A DNA stretch of 64,000 nt, taken from Thermanaerosceptrum fracticalcis. GTDB taxonomy: Bacteria; Bacillota; Peptococcia; DRI-13. The notes beneath the pieces were generated by a model. It was given only the letters and a program-made list of their open reading frames with translations, searched no databases and was not told the DNA's origin. Numbering within the stretch: position 1 is the first letter of the stretch; every line of letters begins with the position of its first letter. The stretch covers positions 482,501 through 546,500 of the forward strand of contig NZ_CP045798.1 of NCBI RefSeq assembly GCF_000746025.2, given 5' to 3'. Shown piece by piece: positions 27,519 to 36,942 of the stretch. A program made the position numbers and the translations under genes.

Positions 27519-29014
27519 TGATGAAAAGAATAACTGTTATCTCACAAGACCCGGAGGATCACCGGGTTTTAACGGACCTTTTAAGGATCTATTTTCCCCG
27601 TGTTATGGTGGGAGGTGGGGGTTTAGAGGAACCCGATGCTTTCCTTTATATAGAAAGGGATAAGGATGAAAAATTTTTTTTGGTTACCCTTTCATATGAG
27701 GGCAACGTTTGTTCCCACACAGAAAAAATAAGCTCCCCCAGCTTAACGGGAGAAGACCCCCTTAATCATAGGAAACGTACTTTACGCCTGGCTGTACATA
27801 AATTATTAACCCGGAACCTGGATTTGACGCCAAGCCCGTGGGGGATTTTGACGGGAGTCCGTCCCACGAAAATTGTCCATCGCCTAATGGACCAGGATTT
27901 TGCCGCGGGAACGATTAGGGAAATCCTTATAACCGAATATGGGTTGAGCAGTAATAAAGCGCAACTGGTGACAGGCATTGCCAGACTGCAGCGGGATTTT
28001 TTGCTGACTAAGGAAGAAGCGAAAAGGTTCATTAGCATCTATGTGGGGATACCCTTTTGCCCCACCCGCTGTCATTATTGTTCATTCCCCGCCTTTTCCC
28101 TGAAACGCTGGGGTCATCTTTTAGATCCTTATTTGGCAGGGCTTGAGAGGGAAATAGCGGGAATGGGCGCATTTCTTAAGGAACATGGTTTTTTGGTACA
28201 GACGGTATACATCGGCGGGGGTACGCCCACGCTCCTTACGGCGGAGCAGTTGGACCAGCTGCTAACATGTATTACTGAGAATTTTAACCTGATTCCGGCC
28301 AGGGAATTTACGGTTGAGGGCGGCAGGCCTGACACAATTGACGATGAAAAGCTAGGTATTCTAAAAAAACACCGGATAACGCGATTAAGTATCAATCCCC
28401 AGACCATGCACCCGGAAACCCTGGAACTCATTGGACGAAAGCATACGACCCGGCAAATAGCCGATGCTTTCTACCTGGCGAAAGAGTCAGGTATTCCCGT
28501 AATCAATATGGATTTGATTATTGGTCTACCGGGGGAGAACCTGGACATTCTTCGAGAAACACTGGCACAAGTGATGGCCCTAAAGCCTGAAAATATTACC
28601 CTCCATGCCCTGGCGGTAAAGAGAGCTGCTTATTACAGCCAGGAAGGCATTGAATTGCCTCATCATCATGAGGATAGGGAAATGATGGAGTTAGCCCAAA
28701 AGACCCTAAGTGAGGCCGGTTATATCCCTTATTATCTCTACAGGCAAAAAGAAATCTTTGCTCAGGGGGAAAATGTTGGTTATGCCCTTCCCGGCCAGGT
28801 GTGTCTCTATAACATCCAAATGATGGAGGAAAGGCAAACTATCCTGGGTTTCGGTGTGGGTTCGGGCAGCAAGCTGGTTAAGGTACAAGACTGGACCTTA
28901 GAAAATATCTATAATCCCAAGGATATAGAAGTATATCTAAACCGATTGGAGGCCATTATTGCACAGAAAGTTGACAAGCTAACGTCTTTTGTATACAATA
29001 ATTGTCATGTATAA
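27518..29014 (+). CDS. hemZ: Oxygen-independent coproporphyrinogen III oxidase-like protein HemZ
   Basis: 498 residues from ATG 27518, overlapping the stop of the upstream gene as TGATG. There is no clear binding site, so translational coupling is likely. It is a radical SAM enzyme with the cluster motif FCPTRCHYCSF (about 186-194), then IGGGTPTLL and EGGRPDT. The N-terminal 170 residues before the radical SAM core are typical of HemZ and not of HemN. Its role in heme synthesis is reported for some Firmicutes but not settled for all. The promoter of the next operon lies within its last 45 bases. Confidence 0.93.
   Translation: MMKRITVISQDPEDHRVLTDLLRIYFPRVMVGGGGLEEPDAFLYIERDKDEKFFLVTLSYEGNVCSHTEKISSPSLTGEDPLNHRKRTLRLAVHKLLTRNLDLTPSPWGILTGVRPTKIVHRLMDQDFAAGTIREILITEYGLSSNKAQLVTGIARLQRDFLLTKEEAKRFISIYVGIPFCPTRCHYCSFPAFSLKRWGHLLDPYLAGLEREIAGMGAFLKEHGFLVQTVYIGGGTPTLLTAEQLDQLLTCITENFNLIPAREFTVEGGRPDTIDDEKLGILKKHRITRLSINPQTMHPETLELIGRKHTTRQIADAFYLAKESGIPVINMDLIIGLPGENLDILRETLAQVMALKPENITLHALAVKRAAYYSQEGIELPHHHEDREMMELAQKTLSEAGYIPYYLYRQKEIFAQGENVGYALPGQVCLYNIQMMEERQTILGFGVGSGSKLVKVQDWTLENIYNPKDIEVYLNRLEAIIAQKVDKLTSFVYNNCHV
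28971..28999 (+). promoter_or_regulatory. Sigma-A promoter of the hisS-aspS T-box operon
   Basis: TTGACA, a 17-nt spacer and TACAAT, inside the 3' end of hemZ. Transcription should start near 29006, just before the T-box fold. Confidence 0.8.
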
Positions 29015-29247
29015 GGTTCAATTACTATGACGGAGAGAGTAATTAGCCTCCTTCATCCAGGGAGGTGAGGACATGACTGGAATCCTCACTATGAAGCGCT
29101 AGTGAAAAACACTCCTGAGTTGACTTGCTGAAAGCAGTAGGCAAGTCCGGGCACACCGTTACCGTGGGAAGAGAGGAACATTTATTGTTCAATGTGGGTG
29201 GTACCGCGGGTTGAACTCGTCCCAAATATAGGGGCGGGTTTTTTTGT
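29006..29247 (+). promoter_or_regulatory. T-box riboswitch, hisS-aspS leader
   Basis: The antiterminator core GGTGGTACCGCGGG is at 29197-29210. A competing terminator stem (AACTCGTCCC with GGGGCGGGTT) ends in seven Ts. In Stem I, AGTA at 29038 faces GAAA at 29104-29107 between two helices (GGAG/CTCC below, ATTAGC/GCTAGT above). The codon after GAAA is AAC (29108-29110), which reads as Asn. The alanine T-box in this window shows the same geometry with GCC (Ala), which supports this reading. It senses uncharged tRNA and allows read-through into hisS-aspS. Confidence 0.92.
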
Positions 29248-29249
29248 AT

Positions 29250-29313
29250 TTAAGGAAAGGGGACATGCCTGCTGAAGTTTGGGTCATTCTCTGGAGACAG
29301 GAATGTCCCCAAT
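29250..29313. repeat. Dispersed palindromic repeat, copy D
   Basis: AAGGAAAGGGGACATGCCTG then CTGAAG, a centre, and GACAGGAATGTCCCCAA. It starts right after the T-box terminator. A partial extra tail (GGACAGGAATGTCC) lies at 29361-29374. Confidence 0.78.
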
Positions 29314-29413
29314 AATACTAGTTACTAGTGATTTTTGTTGGACTTCGGAAATCGGAAAACGGACAGGAATGTCCTTGGAATAAAAGTCTTGGAGTAAGGA
29401 GGGTTAAAAACTA

Positions 29414-30691
29414 ATGCTGACTACACGGCCGCGAGGCACAAACGATATCTTACCTTCAGAAGCAGGCAAGTGGCATTATCTTGAAGAACTGCTGCGTCTT
29501 GTCAGTAAACAATATGGCTATCAGGAAATCCGTACGCCTGTTTTTGAGCATACCGAGTTGTTCCAGAGGGGTGTGGGTGAAACCACGGATATTGTGGAGA
29601 AAGAAATGTATACCTTCACCGACAGGGGTGAGCGCAGCCTTACCCTGCGGCCTGAGGGCACAGCGCCTACAGTCCGCGCTTTTCTGGAACATAAAATGTA
29701 TGCCAATCCTCAACCGACCAAGCTATATTATATAGGACCTATGTTCCGTTACGACAGGCCTCAGGCGGGGCGTTACCGGCAGTTTCACCAGTACGGGGTA
29801 GAGGTCTTTGGTTCCAATGACCCCAGTGTCGATGCAGAAGTTATCGCCATGGCTATGGATATTTATGAACGCCTGGGGCTAACGGGCTTAACGGTAGAAC
29901 TAAACAGTGTGGGTTGTCCTGTTTGCCGCCCCCGGCACAGGGAAGAGCTGCAAAAGTTTTTGGAAAAAAATAAAGCAAAATTATGTCCCACCTGCCAGGG
30001 CAGGTATGAAAAGAACCCCATGCGCATACTGGATTGCAAGAATCCCGGCTGCCAGGAGTTAACCCAGGGAGCACCTACCACCAGTGAGACTTTGTGTAAA
30101 GACTGCAGTACTCACCTGGAAAAGGTCCAAAGTTACTTACAGGCTTTAGGTGTACCCTATGTTTTAAATCCCAGACTGGTAAGGGGTTTAGACTACTATA
30201 CGGGGACGGCCTTTGAAATCACTGCCCAGGGTATTGGCGCCCAAAGTTCCATCGGGGGAGGGGGCAGATACAATGGTCTCATTAGCCAGTGCGGAGGACC
30301 TGATACACCCGGTATCGGTTTTGCCCTGGGAATGGAGCGCATTCTTCTGACATTAGAGCAGCAAGGTCTTATTCTCCCAACAAAAGAGATGATCCATGTC
30401 TTTATTGCCGCCTTGGGTAAAGAAGCCCAGACAAAAGCCTTTACCTTAGCGCAGTCCCTACGGCAGAAAGGTGTGATCGTGGAGCGGGATTACCTGGGAC
30501 GCAGCTTAAAGGCCCAGTTGAAAGCTGCCGACCGCCTGGAGGCCGTCCTAACGGTCATACTGGGTGACGAGGAAATCAAAAAGAATACAGGTATTGTAAG
30601 GAAGATGGCTAACAGCGAACAGGTCGAAATACCACTGGATGATATTACGGCATATCTCATAGAGGAATTGCAGAAGGAGGGTGTACGATGA
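29414..30691 (+). CDS. hisS: Histidyl-tRNA synthetase
   Basis: 425 residues from ATG 29414 (TAAGGAGGG upstream). It is a class II synthetase with motif 1 ([16 protein letters not shown]), motif 2 ([21 protein letters not shown]) and the His-specific motifs [15 protein letters not shown] and [12 protein letters not shown]. The C-terminal anticodon-binding domain starts at about residue 330. An inserted Cys-rich patch ([29 protein letters not shown]) looks like a zinc-binding insertion, as found in many bacterial HisRS. It overlaps aspS by ATGA. Confidence 0.97.
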   Translation: MLTTRPRGTNDILPSEAGKWHYLEELLRLVSKQYGYQEIRTPVFEHTELFQRGVGETTDIVEKEMYTFTDRGERSLTLRPEGTAPTVRAFLEHKMYANPQPTKLYYIGPMFRYDRPQAGRYRQFHQYGVEVFGSNDPSVDAEVIAMAMDIYERLGLTGLTVELNSVGCPVCRPRHREELQKFLEKNKAKLCPTCQGRYEKNPMRILDCKNPGCQELTQGAPTTSETLCKDCSTHLEKVQSYLQALGVPYVLNPRLVRGLDYYTGTAFEITAQGIGAQSSIGGGGRYNGLISQCGGPDTPGIGFALGMERILLTLEQQGLILPTKEMIHVFIAALGKEAQTKAFTLAQSLRQKGVIVERDYLGRSLKAQLKAADRLEAVLTVILGDEEIKKNTGIVRKMANSEQVEIPLDDITAYLIEELQKEGVR

Positions 30692-32493
30692 GCGAATCGA
30701 TTCAAAGTTTAAAACGCAGTCATTACTGCGGTCATCTCAATAAAACCCATATCGGCCAGAAAGTGACCCTCATGGGCTGGGTTAACAAACGGCGGGATCA
30801 TGGGGGAGTTATTTTTATTGATTTAAGGGACAGGGAAGGTATCGTTCAGGTAGTTTTTAACCCTGAAATAGGCGTGGAATTATTTGGTAAGGCGGAGAGT
30901 GTCCGTAACGAATATGTTCTGGCCGTGGTAGGAAACGTCGTTCCCCGCCCGGAAGGAACTGTCAACCCCAGTCTTGCCACAGGTGAAATTGATGTGCTGG
31001 TCAAGGATTTCCGCATCCTGAACCCTGCCAAAACGCCACCTTTCTATATTGCCGATGAGGTTCTTGTTGATGAGACTATCCGCCTCAAGTACCGCTATTT
31101 GGACCTGCGCCGTCCAGAAATGCAGCAAGCCTTAATTTTACGGCATAAGACAGTAAAAGCCATCCGTGATTATTTTTCCGACCACGGTTTCATTGAGGTA
31201 GAAACACCCATGTTAACCAAAAGCACCCCGGAGGGTGCCCGGGACTATTTAGTGCCCAGCCGTATCCATAAGGGTGAATTTTATGCTTTACCCCAGTCTC
31301 CCCAAATTTTTAAGCAGCTTTTGATGGTCTCCGGTTTGGATAAATATTTCCAGGTTGTCCGTTGTTTCCGTGACGAAGATTTGCGGGCAGACAGGCAGCC
31401 TGAATTTACCCAGCTTGACGTGGAAATGTCCTTTGTCCAGCGGGATGATGTGCTGACCATCATGGAGGAAATGATTGCCTTCATATTCCAAAAAACCCTG
31501 GGAATGGAAATAAAAACACCTTTACCGCGGCTTACTTACGCGGAAGCCATGGACCGTTTCGGCGTAGACAAGCCCGATATGCGGTTTGGCCTGGAACTGG
31601 TCAATGTGGGAGAAGAAGTGAAGAATGTGGAATTTAAAGTATTCTCCCAGGTTTTACAAAACGGTGGTCAGGTGAAAGGCATTAATGCCAAAGGGTGTGC
31701 CCATTATTCCCGCAAAGATCTTGACGACTTGACGAAATTTGTCGGCATCTACGGAGCCAAAGGACTTGCCTATATCTTATTAACTGAGGAAGGGGTTAAA
31801 TCTCCTATTGCCAAGTTCTTTAAGGAGGAGGAATTGGCTGCCATTATTAATAAAATGCAGGGTGAACCAGGGGATTTGCTGCTCTTTGTTGCCGATGAAC
31901 CGGCAGTTGTTGCTGCTTCCCTGGGGCATCTCAGATTAGAACTGGCTAGAAGATTAAATCTCATCAATCCAGACGAGTATAATTTCCTGTGGGTGGTAGA
32001 TTTCCCCCTCTTAGAGTACGACAAAGAGGAAGGCCGTTATGTGGCCATGCACCATCCCTTTACTTCTCCGGTAGAGGAGGATATTCCCCTCATGGAAACA
32101 GACCCGGGGAAAGTCAGGGCCCAAGCCTATGATATGGTCTTAAACGGTATTGAAATAGGCGGCGGCAGTATCCGGATCCACCGCAGGGCAATCCAGGAAC
32201 TGATGTTTAAAACACTAGGTTTTTCCAAGGAGGAAGCCCAGGATAAATTCGGTTTCCTTTTAGACGCTTTTGAATACGGTGTACCTCCTCATGGCGGTAT
32301 AGCTTTTGGCATTGACCGCCTGATCATGTTGATGGCCAAAAAGAATACTATTCGTGATGTGATTGCTTTCCCAAAAACCCAGAGTGCCATGGATTTAATG
32401 ACACAGGCTCCGTCACCGGTGTCACCCAAACAGTTAAAAGAGCTGCATATTAAAGTGAATATCCCGGAAAAAAACAGTCTTAACCAGGGATAA
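30688..32493 (+). CDS. aspS: Aspartyl-tRNA synthetase
   Basis: 601 residues from ATG 30688 (GAAGGAGGG upstream). It has an N-terminal OB anticodon-binding domain (about 15-120), class II motif 1, motif 2 ([22 protein letters not shown]), the bacterial GAD insertion (about 290-420) and motif 3 ([13 protein letters not shown]). No asparaginyl-tRNA synthetase is in the window, and the T-box specifier reads Asn. This suggests, but does not prove, that this enzyme is non-discriminating and also charges tRNA-Asn with Asp for later amidation. Confidence 0.97.
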   Translation: MSESIQSLKRSHYCGHLNKTHIGQKVTLMGWVNKRRDHGGVIFIDLRDREGIVQVVFNPEIGVELFGKAESVRNEYVLAVVGNVVPRPEGTVNPSLATGEIDVLVKDFRILNPAKTPPFYIADEVLVDETIRLKYRYLDLRRPEMQQALILRHKTVKAIRDYFSDHGFIEVETPMLTKSTPEGARDYLVPSRIHKGEFYALPQSPQIFKQLLMVSGLDKYFQVVRCFRDEDLRADRQPEFTQLDVEMSFVQRDDVLTIMEEMIAFIFQKTLGMEIKTPLPRLTYAEAMDRFGVDKPDMRFGLELVNVGEEVKNVEFKVFSQVLQNGGQVKGINAKGCAHYSRKDLDDLTKFVGIYGAKGLAYILLTEEGVKSPIAKFFKEEELAAIINKMQGEPGDLLLFVADEPAVVAASLGHLRLELARRLNLINPDEYNFLWVVDFPLLEYDKEEGRYVAMHHPFTSPVEEDIPLMETDPGKVRAQAYDMVLNGIEIGGGSIRIHRRAIQELMFKTLGFSKEEAQDKFGFLLDAFEYGVPPHGGIAFGIDRLIMLMAKKNTIRDVIAFPKTQSAMDLMTQAPSPVSPKQLKELHIKVNIPEKNSLNQG

Positions 32494-32551
32494 GACAAGT
32501 GGGTAAGGGATTATAATAATATTGCTGCAGGTCCTGATAAGGACCCAAAAC

Positions 32552-32580
32552 TTGAAATGTAAGAATTCTTATGTTACCAT
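32552..32580 (+). promoter_or_regulatory. Probable 6S RNA promoter
   Basis: TTGAAA, a 17-nt spacer and TACCAT. The expected start, about 32587-32595, is just upstream of the 6S RNA body. Confidence 0.5.
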
Positions 32581-32594
32581 TAAACTAAAGAAAT

Positions 32595-32789
32595 AATAAT
32601 ACCCTGCGGTGCCCGTGAATGTGCCGTATAGTTTTGAGCCAACACCATCACATAGGGAACCTGGACTCTGGTGGTGGCTTGCAAGCCCGCCATGACGGGA
32701 CGCAAAAAGCCATCAGGAGGGTACCCACCTGCTTTAGAGCAGGTTCAAAACAACGGCCCCACGGCATGTGTGGGGTTTTATTTTTTCGT
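32595..32789 (+). ncRNA. ssrS: 6S RNA
   Basis: About 190 nt. It has the Firmicutes 6S hallmarks: CCCTGCGGTGCCCGTG near the 5' end, GTTTTGAGCCAACACC, GGGAACCTGG and, on the 3' side, GGAGGGTACCCACCTG with AGCAGGTTC. The ends pair (TGCCCGTG and GCCGT with ACGGC and CACGGCA), forming the closing stem. It mimics an open promoter and binds the housekeeping RNA polymerase. Its site between aspS and tcdA matches that of bsrA in Bacillus. It ends in a hairpin CCCCAC/GTGGGG with a T run. Confidence 0.87.
32757..32789 (+). terminator. 6S RNA terminator
   Basis: The stem CCCCAC/GTGGGG is followed by TTTTATTTTTT. Confidence 0.75.
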
Positions 32790-32847
32790 GCCAGATTAAT
32801 AAATGGTAACAATAAATATTAAGGCTTGTTGCGTGGAGGTAGTAAGC

Positions 32848-33606
32848 TTGCTGCATAAATTTTCCCGTACAGAAATTTTGATTGGCAAAGAGGCCCTACA
32901 GAAATTAAATCAAAGCAAAGTAGAAGTTTTTGGCGTGGGCGGGGTCGGTTCTTACACCGTTGAGGCCCTGGCCCGTGCGGGTATTGGGCATTTAGTGCTG
33001 GTGGATTTTGATGATATCTGCCTGACCAATGTGAACAGGCAGCTGCCAGCCCTTCACTCTACGGTGGGGAGGGCCAAGGTTGAAGTGTTGCGGGAACGTA
33101 TTTTGGATATTAATCCAGAAGCAAAAGTCACTGTGCATCGGGAATTTGTGTCTCCGGGAAGTGTAGACAGGCTTGTGGAAAAGGATTGTGATTATCTGGT
33201 TGACGCTATCGATACAGTAACAGGGAAAATTGTGATCCTTGAGAAAGCCTTTAGTTTAGGCATTCCCGTTGTCTCGGCCATGGGCGCCGGCAATAAGCTT
33301 GACCCTACGAAACTAAAGGTAGCGGATATCAGTGAAACCCACACTTGCCCCCTGGCCCGGGTGATGCGCAAGGAGTTAAAAAAGAGGGGTATCACCACGG
33401 GACTTAAGGTCGTCTATTCTCCGGAAGCTCCCCGTAAACCTAACCAGGAAAAAGCCGGCTGCAGCCAGTACTGTATCTGTCCGGGGGGAGAGGCTCACTG
33501 TGCCGCAAAAAGGCAAATTCCCGGGAGCATTTCCTTTGTTCCTTCGGTAGCGGGATTGTTCCTTGCTGCCCAGGTTGTCAATGATCTCATCAAGGATTTT
33601 ATATAG
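32848..33606 (+). CDS. tcdA: tRNA threonylcarbamoyladenosine dehydratase
   Basis: 252 residues from TTG 32848, which has GTGGAGG 8 bases upstream; the longer ATG 32803 start lacks a site. It is an E1-like enzyme that makes cyclic t6A at position 37 of ANN-decoding tRNAs using ATP. Features: nucleotide-binding GVGGVGSYTVEALARAG (about 32-48), DFDDICLTNVNRQ, and DAIDTVTGK. The Cys-rich tail CSQYCICPGGEAHC resembles the family's C-terminal part. It is next to 6S RNA and aspS as in Bacillus. Confidence 0.95.
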   Translation: MLHKFSRTEILIGKEALQKLNQSKVEVFGVGGVGSYTVEALARAGIGHLVLVDFDDICLTNVNRQLPALHSTVGRAKVEVLRERILDINPEAKVTVHREFVSPGSVDRLVEKDCDYLVDAIDTVTGKIVILEKAFSLGIPVVSAMGAGNKLDPTKLKVADISETHTCPLARVMRKELKKRGITTGLKVVYSPEAPRKPNQEKAGCSQYCICPGGEAHCAAKRQIPGSISFVPSVAGLFLAAQVVNDLIKDFI

Positions 33607-33644
33607 GGATAGACATTTTTCAAAGAAAATTTTCGGATAAAGTC

Positions 33645-33674
33645 TTGACTTTTTTAAAACAATAATCATATAAT
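33645..33674 (+). promoter_or_regulatory. Sigma-A promoter of the CsoR-type repressor gene
   Basis: TTGACT, an 18-nt spacer and TATAAT. The operator at 33686-33702 covers the likely start of transcription. Confidence 0.8.
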
Positions 33675-33685
33675 GTACACAGATG

Positions 33686-33702
33686 ATACCCATCGGGGGT
33701 AT
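33686..33702. promoter_or_regulatory. CsoR-type operator
   Basis: ATACCCATCGGGGGTAT is an inverted repeat (ATACCC/GGGTAT) that closely matches known CsoR operators (TACCC, short gap, GGGTA). It lies 11 bases after the -10 box, so bound repressor would block initiation and regulate its own gene. Confidence 0.75.
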
Positions 33703-33717
33703 ATTGGGGGCGGTGCT

Positions 33718-33990
33718 GTGGAGGACCATAAGGCTCAAATAGAAAATATAAAAAGAAGGCTTAACCGCATTGAAGGACAGCTTAAGGGAATCCAGCGCAT
33801 GATTGACAATGATGCCTGCTGTGTCGACATTCTCGTACAAATCTCTGCTGTGAGAGCAGCTATATCCAAAGTTGGTGTTTTAATCATGGAAAGTCACGTG
33901 AAAAAATGTTTACATCAAGCCATTCAGGAAGAAAACAGCGAAGAAACCCTGGATGAATTGATGACCATAATGAGCAATTTTATTAAATAG
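33718..33990 (+). CDS. CsoR-family metal/sulfur-sensing repressor
   Basis: 90 residues from GTG 33718 (GGGGGCGG upstream). It is the all-helical DUF156 fold: NIKRRLNRIEGQLKGIQRMI, CCVDILVQISAVRAAI, then MESHVKKCL. The copper-type ligands Cys (CVDIL), His and Cys (SHVKKC) are kept. The Tyr found before the first Cys in Bacillus CsoR is Cys here. No copper pump follows; instead a thioredoxin gene starts 11 bases downstream. Copper, another metal, or sulfane sulfur are all possible signals. Confidence 0.9.
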   Translation: MEDHKAQIENIKRRLNRIEGQLKGIQRMIDNDACCVDILVQISAVRAAISKVGVLIMESHVKKCLHQAIQEENSEETLDELMTIMSNFIK

Positions 33991-34001
33991 GAGGAAGAAA
34001 A

Positions 34002-34331
34002 ATGGCCAGTGATAAAGTTATTCAACTGACTGATAGCAATTTTAAGAATGAGGTCCTGGATTCCACACAACCTGTGTTAGTGGATTTCTGGGCAGCCTGG
34101 TGTGGACCCTGTAAGATGATTGCCCCTATAATCGATGAGGTAGCCGCCGATTATCAGGGAAAAGTTAAAATAGGGAAGCTTAATGTAGATGAAAACAGCA
34201 AGACTGCTTCGGAATACGGGATTATGAGTATTCCCACCATGGTCATCTTTAAAAACGGTAAAGAAGTCAATCGCTTAGTTGGGTTTATGCCTAAAGCCCA
34301 GTTGGCCAAGGTATTGGACCAGGCTTTATAA
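34002..34331 (+). CDS. trxA: Thioredoxin
   Basis: 109 residues from ATG 34002 (AGGAGGAAG upstream). The active site is FWAAWCGPCKM, and the cis-Pro loop SIPTMVIFKNGKEV is typical. It is a cytoplasmic disulfide reductant. It is 11 bases after the CsoR-type gene and before a strong terminator, so both should be one transcript controlled by the upstream operator. Thioredoxin reductase is not in the window. Confidence 0.97.
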   Translation: MASDKVIQLTDSNFKNEVLDSTQPVLVDFWAAWCGPCKMIAPIIDEVAADYQGKVKIGKLNVDENSKTASEYGIMSIPTMVIFKNGKEVNRLVGFMPKAQLAKVLDQAL

Positions 34332-34353
34332 GCTTTAGGCTTAGTATTCTTAT

Positions 34354-34379
34354 GAGGGACTATATCCCTCTTTTTTTTT
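34354..34379 (+). terminator. Terminator after trxA
   Basis: A 6-bp stem GAGGGA/TCCCTC with loop CTATA is followed by nine Ts. Confidence 0.9.
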
Positions 34380-34390
34380 GATTTAGACAA

Positions 34391-34419
34391 GCAGGAGTTT
34401 ATTCTTATAACGAGAATTT
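34391..34419 (+). promoter_or_regulatory. Weak sigma-H-like promoter before the threonine aldolase gene
   Basis: GCAGGAGTT, an 11-nt gap, then CGAGAATTT. GAAT and the spacing fit, and one mismatch falls in each box. Confidence 0.35.
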
Positions 34420-34455
34420 TAAATAAAAGTTTGCAGCAGTATGGAGGTAAAGGAT

Positions 34456-35499
34456 ATGAGAACAGTTGATTTAAGAAGTGATACAGTAACTGTTCCTACT
34501 CCGGAAATGAGAGAGGCCATGTACCAGGCCGAAGTAGGCGACGATGTCTACGGTGAGGACCCTACTGTAAACAGGTTAGAGGAACTGGCGGCGGCCAAAC
34601 TGGGCTTTGCAGCGGGGCTTTTTGTAGCCAGCGGTACCATGGGTAACCTGGTTGCTCTTTTGACCCATACCCAGAAAGGGGATGAGGTCCTGCTGGAAGC
34701 TGAGAGCCATATATACTACTATGAAGTGGGGGGTATGGCGGCTTTAGCCGGTGTCCAGCCCTGTACCATCCGCGGTGTGAGGGGTAAATTAACAGCGGAG
34801 CTGATTAAGAATCACCTGCGCCCTGCCAATATTCATTTCCCCAATCCCAGCCTGCTGTGCCTGGAAAATACCCACAACCGGGGCGGCGGCAGTGTCACGA
34901 CACCCCAGGAAATGGAGAAAATTGTACAATTTGCTCGCGAAAGTGGCCTTCATATCCATGTGGACGGGGCCAGAATTTTCAACGCAGCCGTGGCCTGCGG
35001 ATGTGATGTCAAAGAACTGGTAAAAGGGGTAGACTCTGTCCAGTTTTGCCTGTCTAAAGGGCTGGGCGCTCCCATGGGTTCCGTCCTGGTGGGTTCCCGG
35101 GAATTTATTGCTAAAGCCCGTAAATGGCGGAAAATGGTAGGGGGCGGTTTCCGGCAAATCGGGCTTATGGCCGCCGCCGGCATTGTTGCCCTGGAAAAAA
35201 TGGTGGACCGCCTGGCAGAAGATCACGAAAAGGCCCAAAAATTAGCAGCAGGGATAGCGGAGATACCCTACCTCAACATCAATGCAGAGGACGTGGAAAC
35301 CAATATTGTAGTAGCTCATCTTAAGCCGGGTGTAATGACGGTAAGCGAATTTATCGGCAGATTAAATGAAAATGGTGTGAAAGCCAACGGCTATGGGGCT
35401 GAGAGAATTCGTTTTGTTACCCATAAAGATGTCAATAATGATGATATAGACTACGCCTTGCGTGTGATGTCTAAACTAGCCCAAAGGGTGATGTTTTGA
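34456..35499 (+). CDS. ltaE: Low-specificity L-threonine aldolase
   Basis: 347 residues from ATG 34456 (TGGAGG upstream; ATG 34441 would overlap that site). It is a PLP enzyme of fold type I that splits L-threonine and allo-threonine to glycine and acetaldehyde. Features: VDLRSDTVTVPTPEMREAM at the start, GDDVYGEDPTVNRLE, HVDGARIFNAA, and the PLP lysine in FCLSKGLGAPMGS (about 200). Length is normal. It overlaps rarA by one base (TGATG). Confidence 0.95.
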   Translation: MRTVDLRSDTVTVPTPEMREAMYQAEVGDDVYGEDPTVNRLEELAAAKLGFAAGLFVASGTMGNLVALLTHTQKGDEVLLEAESHIYYYEVGGMAALAGVQPCTIRGVRGKLTAELIKNHLRPANIHFPNPSLLCLENTHNRGGGSVTTPQEMEKIVQFARESGLHIHVDGARIFNAAVACGCDVKELVKGVDSVQFCLSKGLGAPMGSVLVGSREFIAKARKWRKMVGGGFRQIGLMAAAGIVALEKMVDRLAEDHEKAQKLAAGIAEIPYLNINAEDVETNIVVAHLKPGVMTVSEFIGRLNENGVKANGYGAERIRFVTHKDVNNDDIDYALRVMSKLAQRVMF

Positions 35500-36815
35500 T
35501 GGATCTCTTTTCACAAGTCCAGGAAAAAACGCTGAAAGGGAAGGCCCCCTTAGCTGCCCGCTTGCGGCCCGTTTCTTTGGATGAAGTGGTGGGGCAGGAA
35601 GAGATCTTGGGTAAAGGAAAGCTCTTACGTAGAGCCATTGAGGCGGACCAGTTGGGTTCCCTCATTTTTTATGGCCCCCCCGGTACGGGTAAGACCAGCC
35701 TGGCCTATGTCATTGCGCAAAGTACCAGGTCCCATTTTGTTAAATTAAATGCAGTAACCTCCGGTGTCAATGACCTCAGGCAGGTGGTAAAAGAAGGGGA
35801 AGAACGTTTGGGCTTTTATGGCCAGGGAACCATTCTTTTTATAGATGAAATCCACCGTTTTAACAAAGCCCAGCAGGATGCCCTCCTTCCGGCTGTTGAG
35901 GAAGGAAAAATTGTCTTAATTGGGGCGACTACGGAGAATCCTTACTTTAGTCTGAACTCGGCGCTGCTTTCCCGTTCCCGGATTTTCCGTTTACAGCCTT
36001 TAACCAAAGAAAATATCATCACCCTTTTACGAAGGGCATTACGGGATGAGGAGAGAGGACTCGGCACTTACCGGGTGGAAATCACGCCTGAAGCTTTAAA
36101 TCACCTGGCAGAATCGGCCCGGGGGGACGCCAGATTAGCCCTGAATGGACTGGAACTGGCCGTACTCTCAACCCCTCCCAACGAAAAAGGTATAAGGGTC
36201 ATCGACTTGGCGGTGACCGAAGAATCTATTCAGGAAAAGGCAGTGGTGTATGATAAATTTGGTGACCAGCATTATGATGTGATTTCTGCCTTTATTAAGA
36301 GCATGCGCGGGTCCGACCCCGATGCCACCCTCCATTATTTGGCTCGTATGCTCCATGCCGGCGAGGATCCCCGTTTTATCGCGCGCAGGATCTTAATTCA
36401 TGCCGCCGAAGATGTGGGCCTGGCTGACCCGCAAGCCCTGGTTGTAGCCCAGGCCGCTGCCCAGGGTTTAGAATATGTGGGTTTACCGGAAGGGAGACTT
36501 ATCCTGGCTGAGGCCGCCCTCTATATTGCCTGTGCCCCTAAAAGCAATTCCGTGCTCATTGGTATTGATAAGGCTATGGAGGATGTGAAAAAAGGACAAT
36601 ACGGGCAGGTTCCTTTACATTTAAGGGATGCTCACTATCCTGGGGCGGAAAGCCTGGGACATGGGAAAGGCTACAAATATCCCCATGATTATCCGGGGCA
36701 TTATGTAAAACAGCAGCATTTGCCGGAGGAAATGAAGACAGTTCGCTACTACCGGCCAGCTATGACTGGGCAGGACAGGGGCGTAATACATAAAGAGGAA
36801 GCGGAGGGAAAATAA
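35499..36815 (+). CDS. rarA: Replication-associated recombination protein RarA
   Basis: 438 residues from ATG 35499, coupled to the ltaE stop. It is a clamp-loader-like AAA+ ATPase (MgsA/WRNIP1 family) acting at stalled forks. Features: [18 protein letters not shown], Walker [11 protein letters not shown], Walker [16 protein letters not shown], sensor 1 IGATTENP, and the family C-terminal part with [19 protein letters not shown] and [19 protein letters not shown] terminator follows. Gene order rarA-rrf2-iscS is widespread in Firmicutes. Confidence 0.96.
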   Translation: MDLFSQVQEKTLKGKAPLAARLRPVSLDEVVGQEEILGKGKLLRRAIEADQLGSLIFYGPPGTGKTSLAYVIAQSTRSHFVKLNAVTSGVNDLRQVVKEGEERLGFYGQGTILFIDEIHRFNKAQQDALLPAVEEGKIVLIGATTENPYFSLNSALLSRSRIFRLQPLTKENIITLLRRALRDEERGLGTYRVEITPEALNHLAESARGDARLALNGLELAVLSTPPNEKGIRVIDLAVTEESIQEKAVVYDKFGDQHYDVISAFIKSMRGSDPDATLHYLARMLHAGEDPRFIARRILIHAAEDVGLADPQALVVAQAAAQGLEYVGLPEGRLILAEAALYIACAPKSNSVLIGIDKAMEDVKKGQYGQVPLHLRDAHYPGAESLGHGKGYKYPHDYPGHYVKQQHLPEEMKTVRYYRPAMTGQDRGVIHKEEAEGK

Positions 36816-36827
36816 TGAGTAAAAATA

Positions 36828-36856
36828 GAAAACGCAGCAAAGCTGCGTTTTCTTTC
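36828..36856 (+). terminator. rarA terminator
   Basis: A perfect 11-bp stem GAAAACGCAGC/GCTGCGTTTTC with loop AAA, then TTTC. Confidence 0.85.
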
Positions 36857-36865
36857 TACCAAGAC

Positions 36866-36895
36866 TTGACACAGGGGATGTTGTCATGCTACACT
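36866..36895 (+). promoter_or_regulatory. Sigma-A promoter of the iscR operon
   Basis: TTGACA, an 18-nt spacer and TACACT, about 50 bases before the iscR start. Confidence 0.7.
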
Positions 36896-36914
36896 AACAA
36901 CAAAACCGATAAAA

Positions 36915-36926
36915 ATACTCGGGTAT
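36915..36926. promoter_or_regulatory. Candidate IscR/Rrf2 operator
   Basis: ATACTCGGGTAT is a near-perfect palindrome between the promoter and the iscR start. Autoregulation by Rrf2-type regulators is usual, and similar ATAC/GTAT sites are known for clostridial IscR. Binding here is inferred. Confidence 0.5.
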
Positions 36927-36942
36927 AATTGAGGTGACGATA

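Noticed and set aside
29104-29115. Two-codon T-box reading both AAC (Asn) and CAC (His)
   Set aside because: CAC would use the first base of the CTCC strand that closes the lower helix. AAC fits the loop geometry without breaking a pair.
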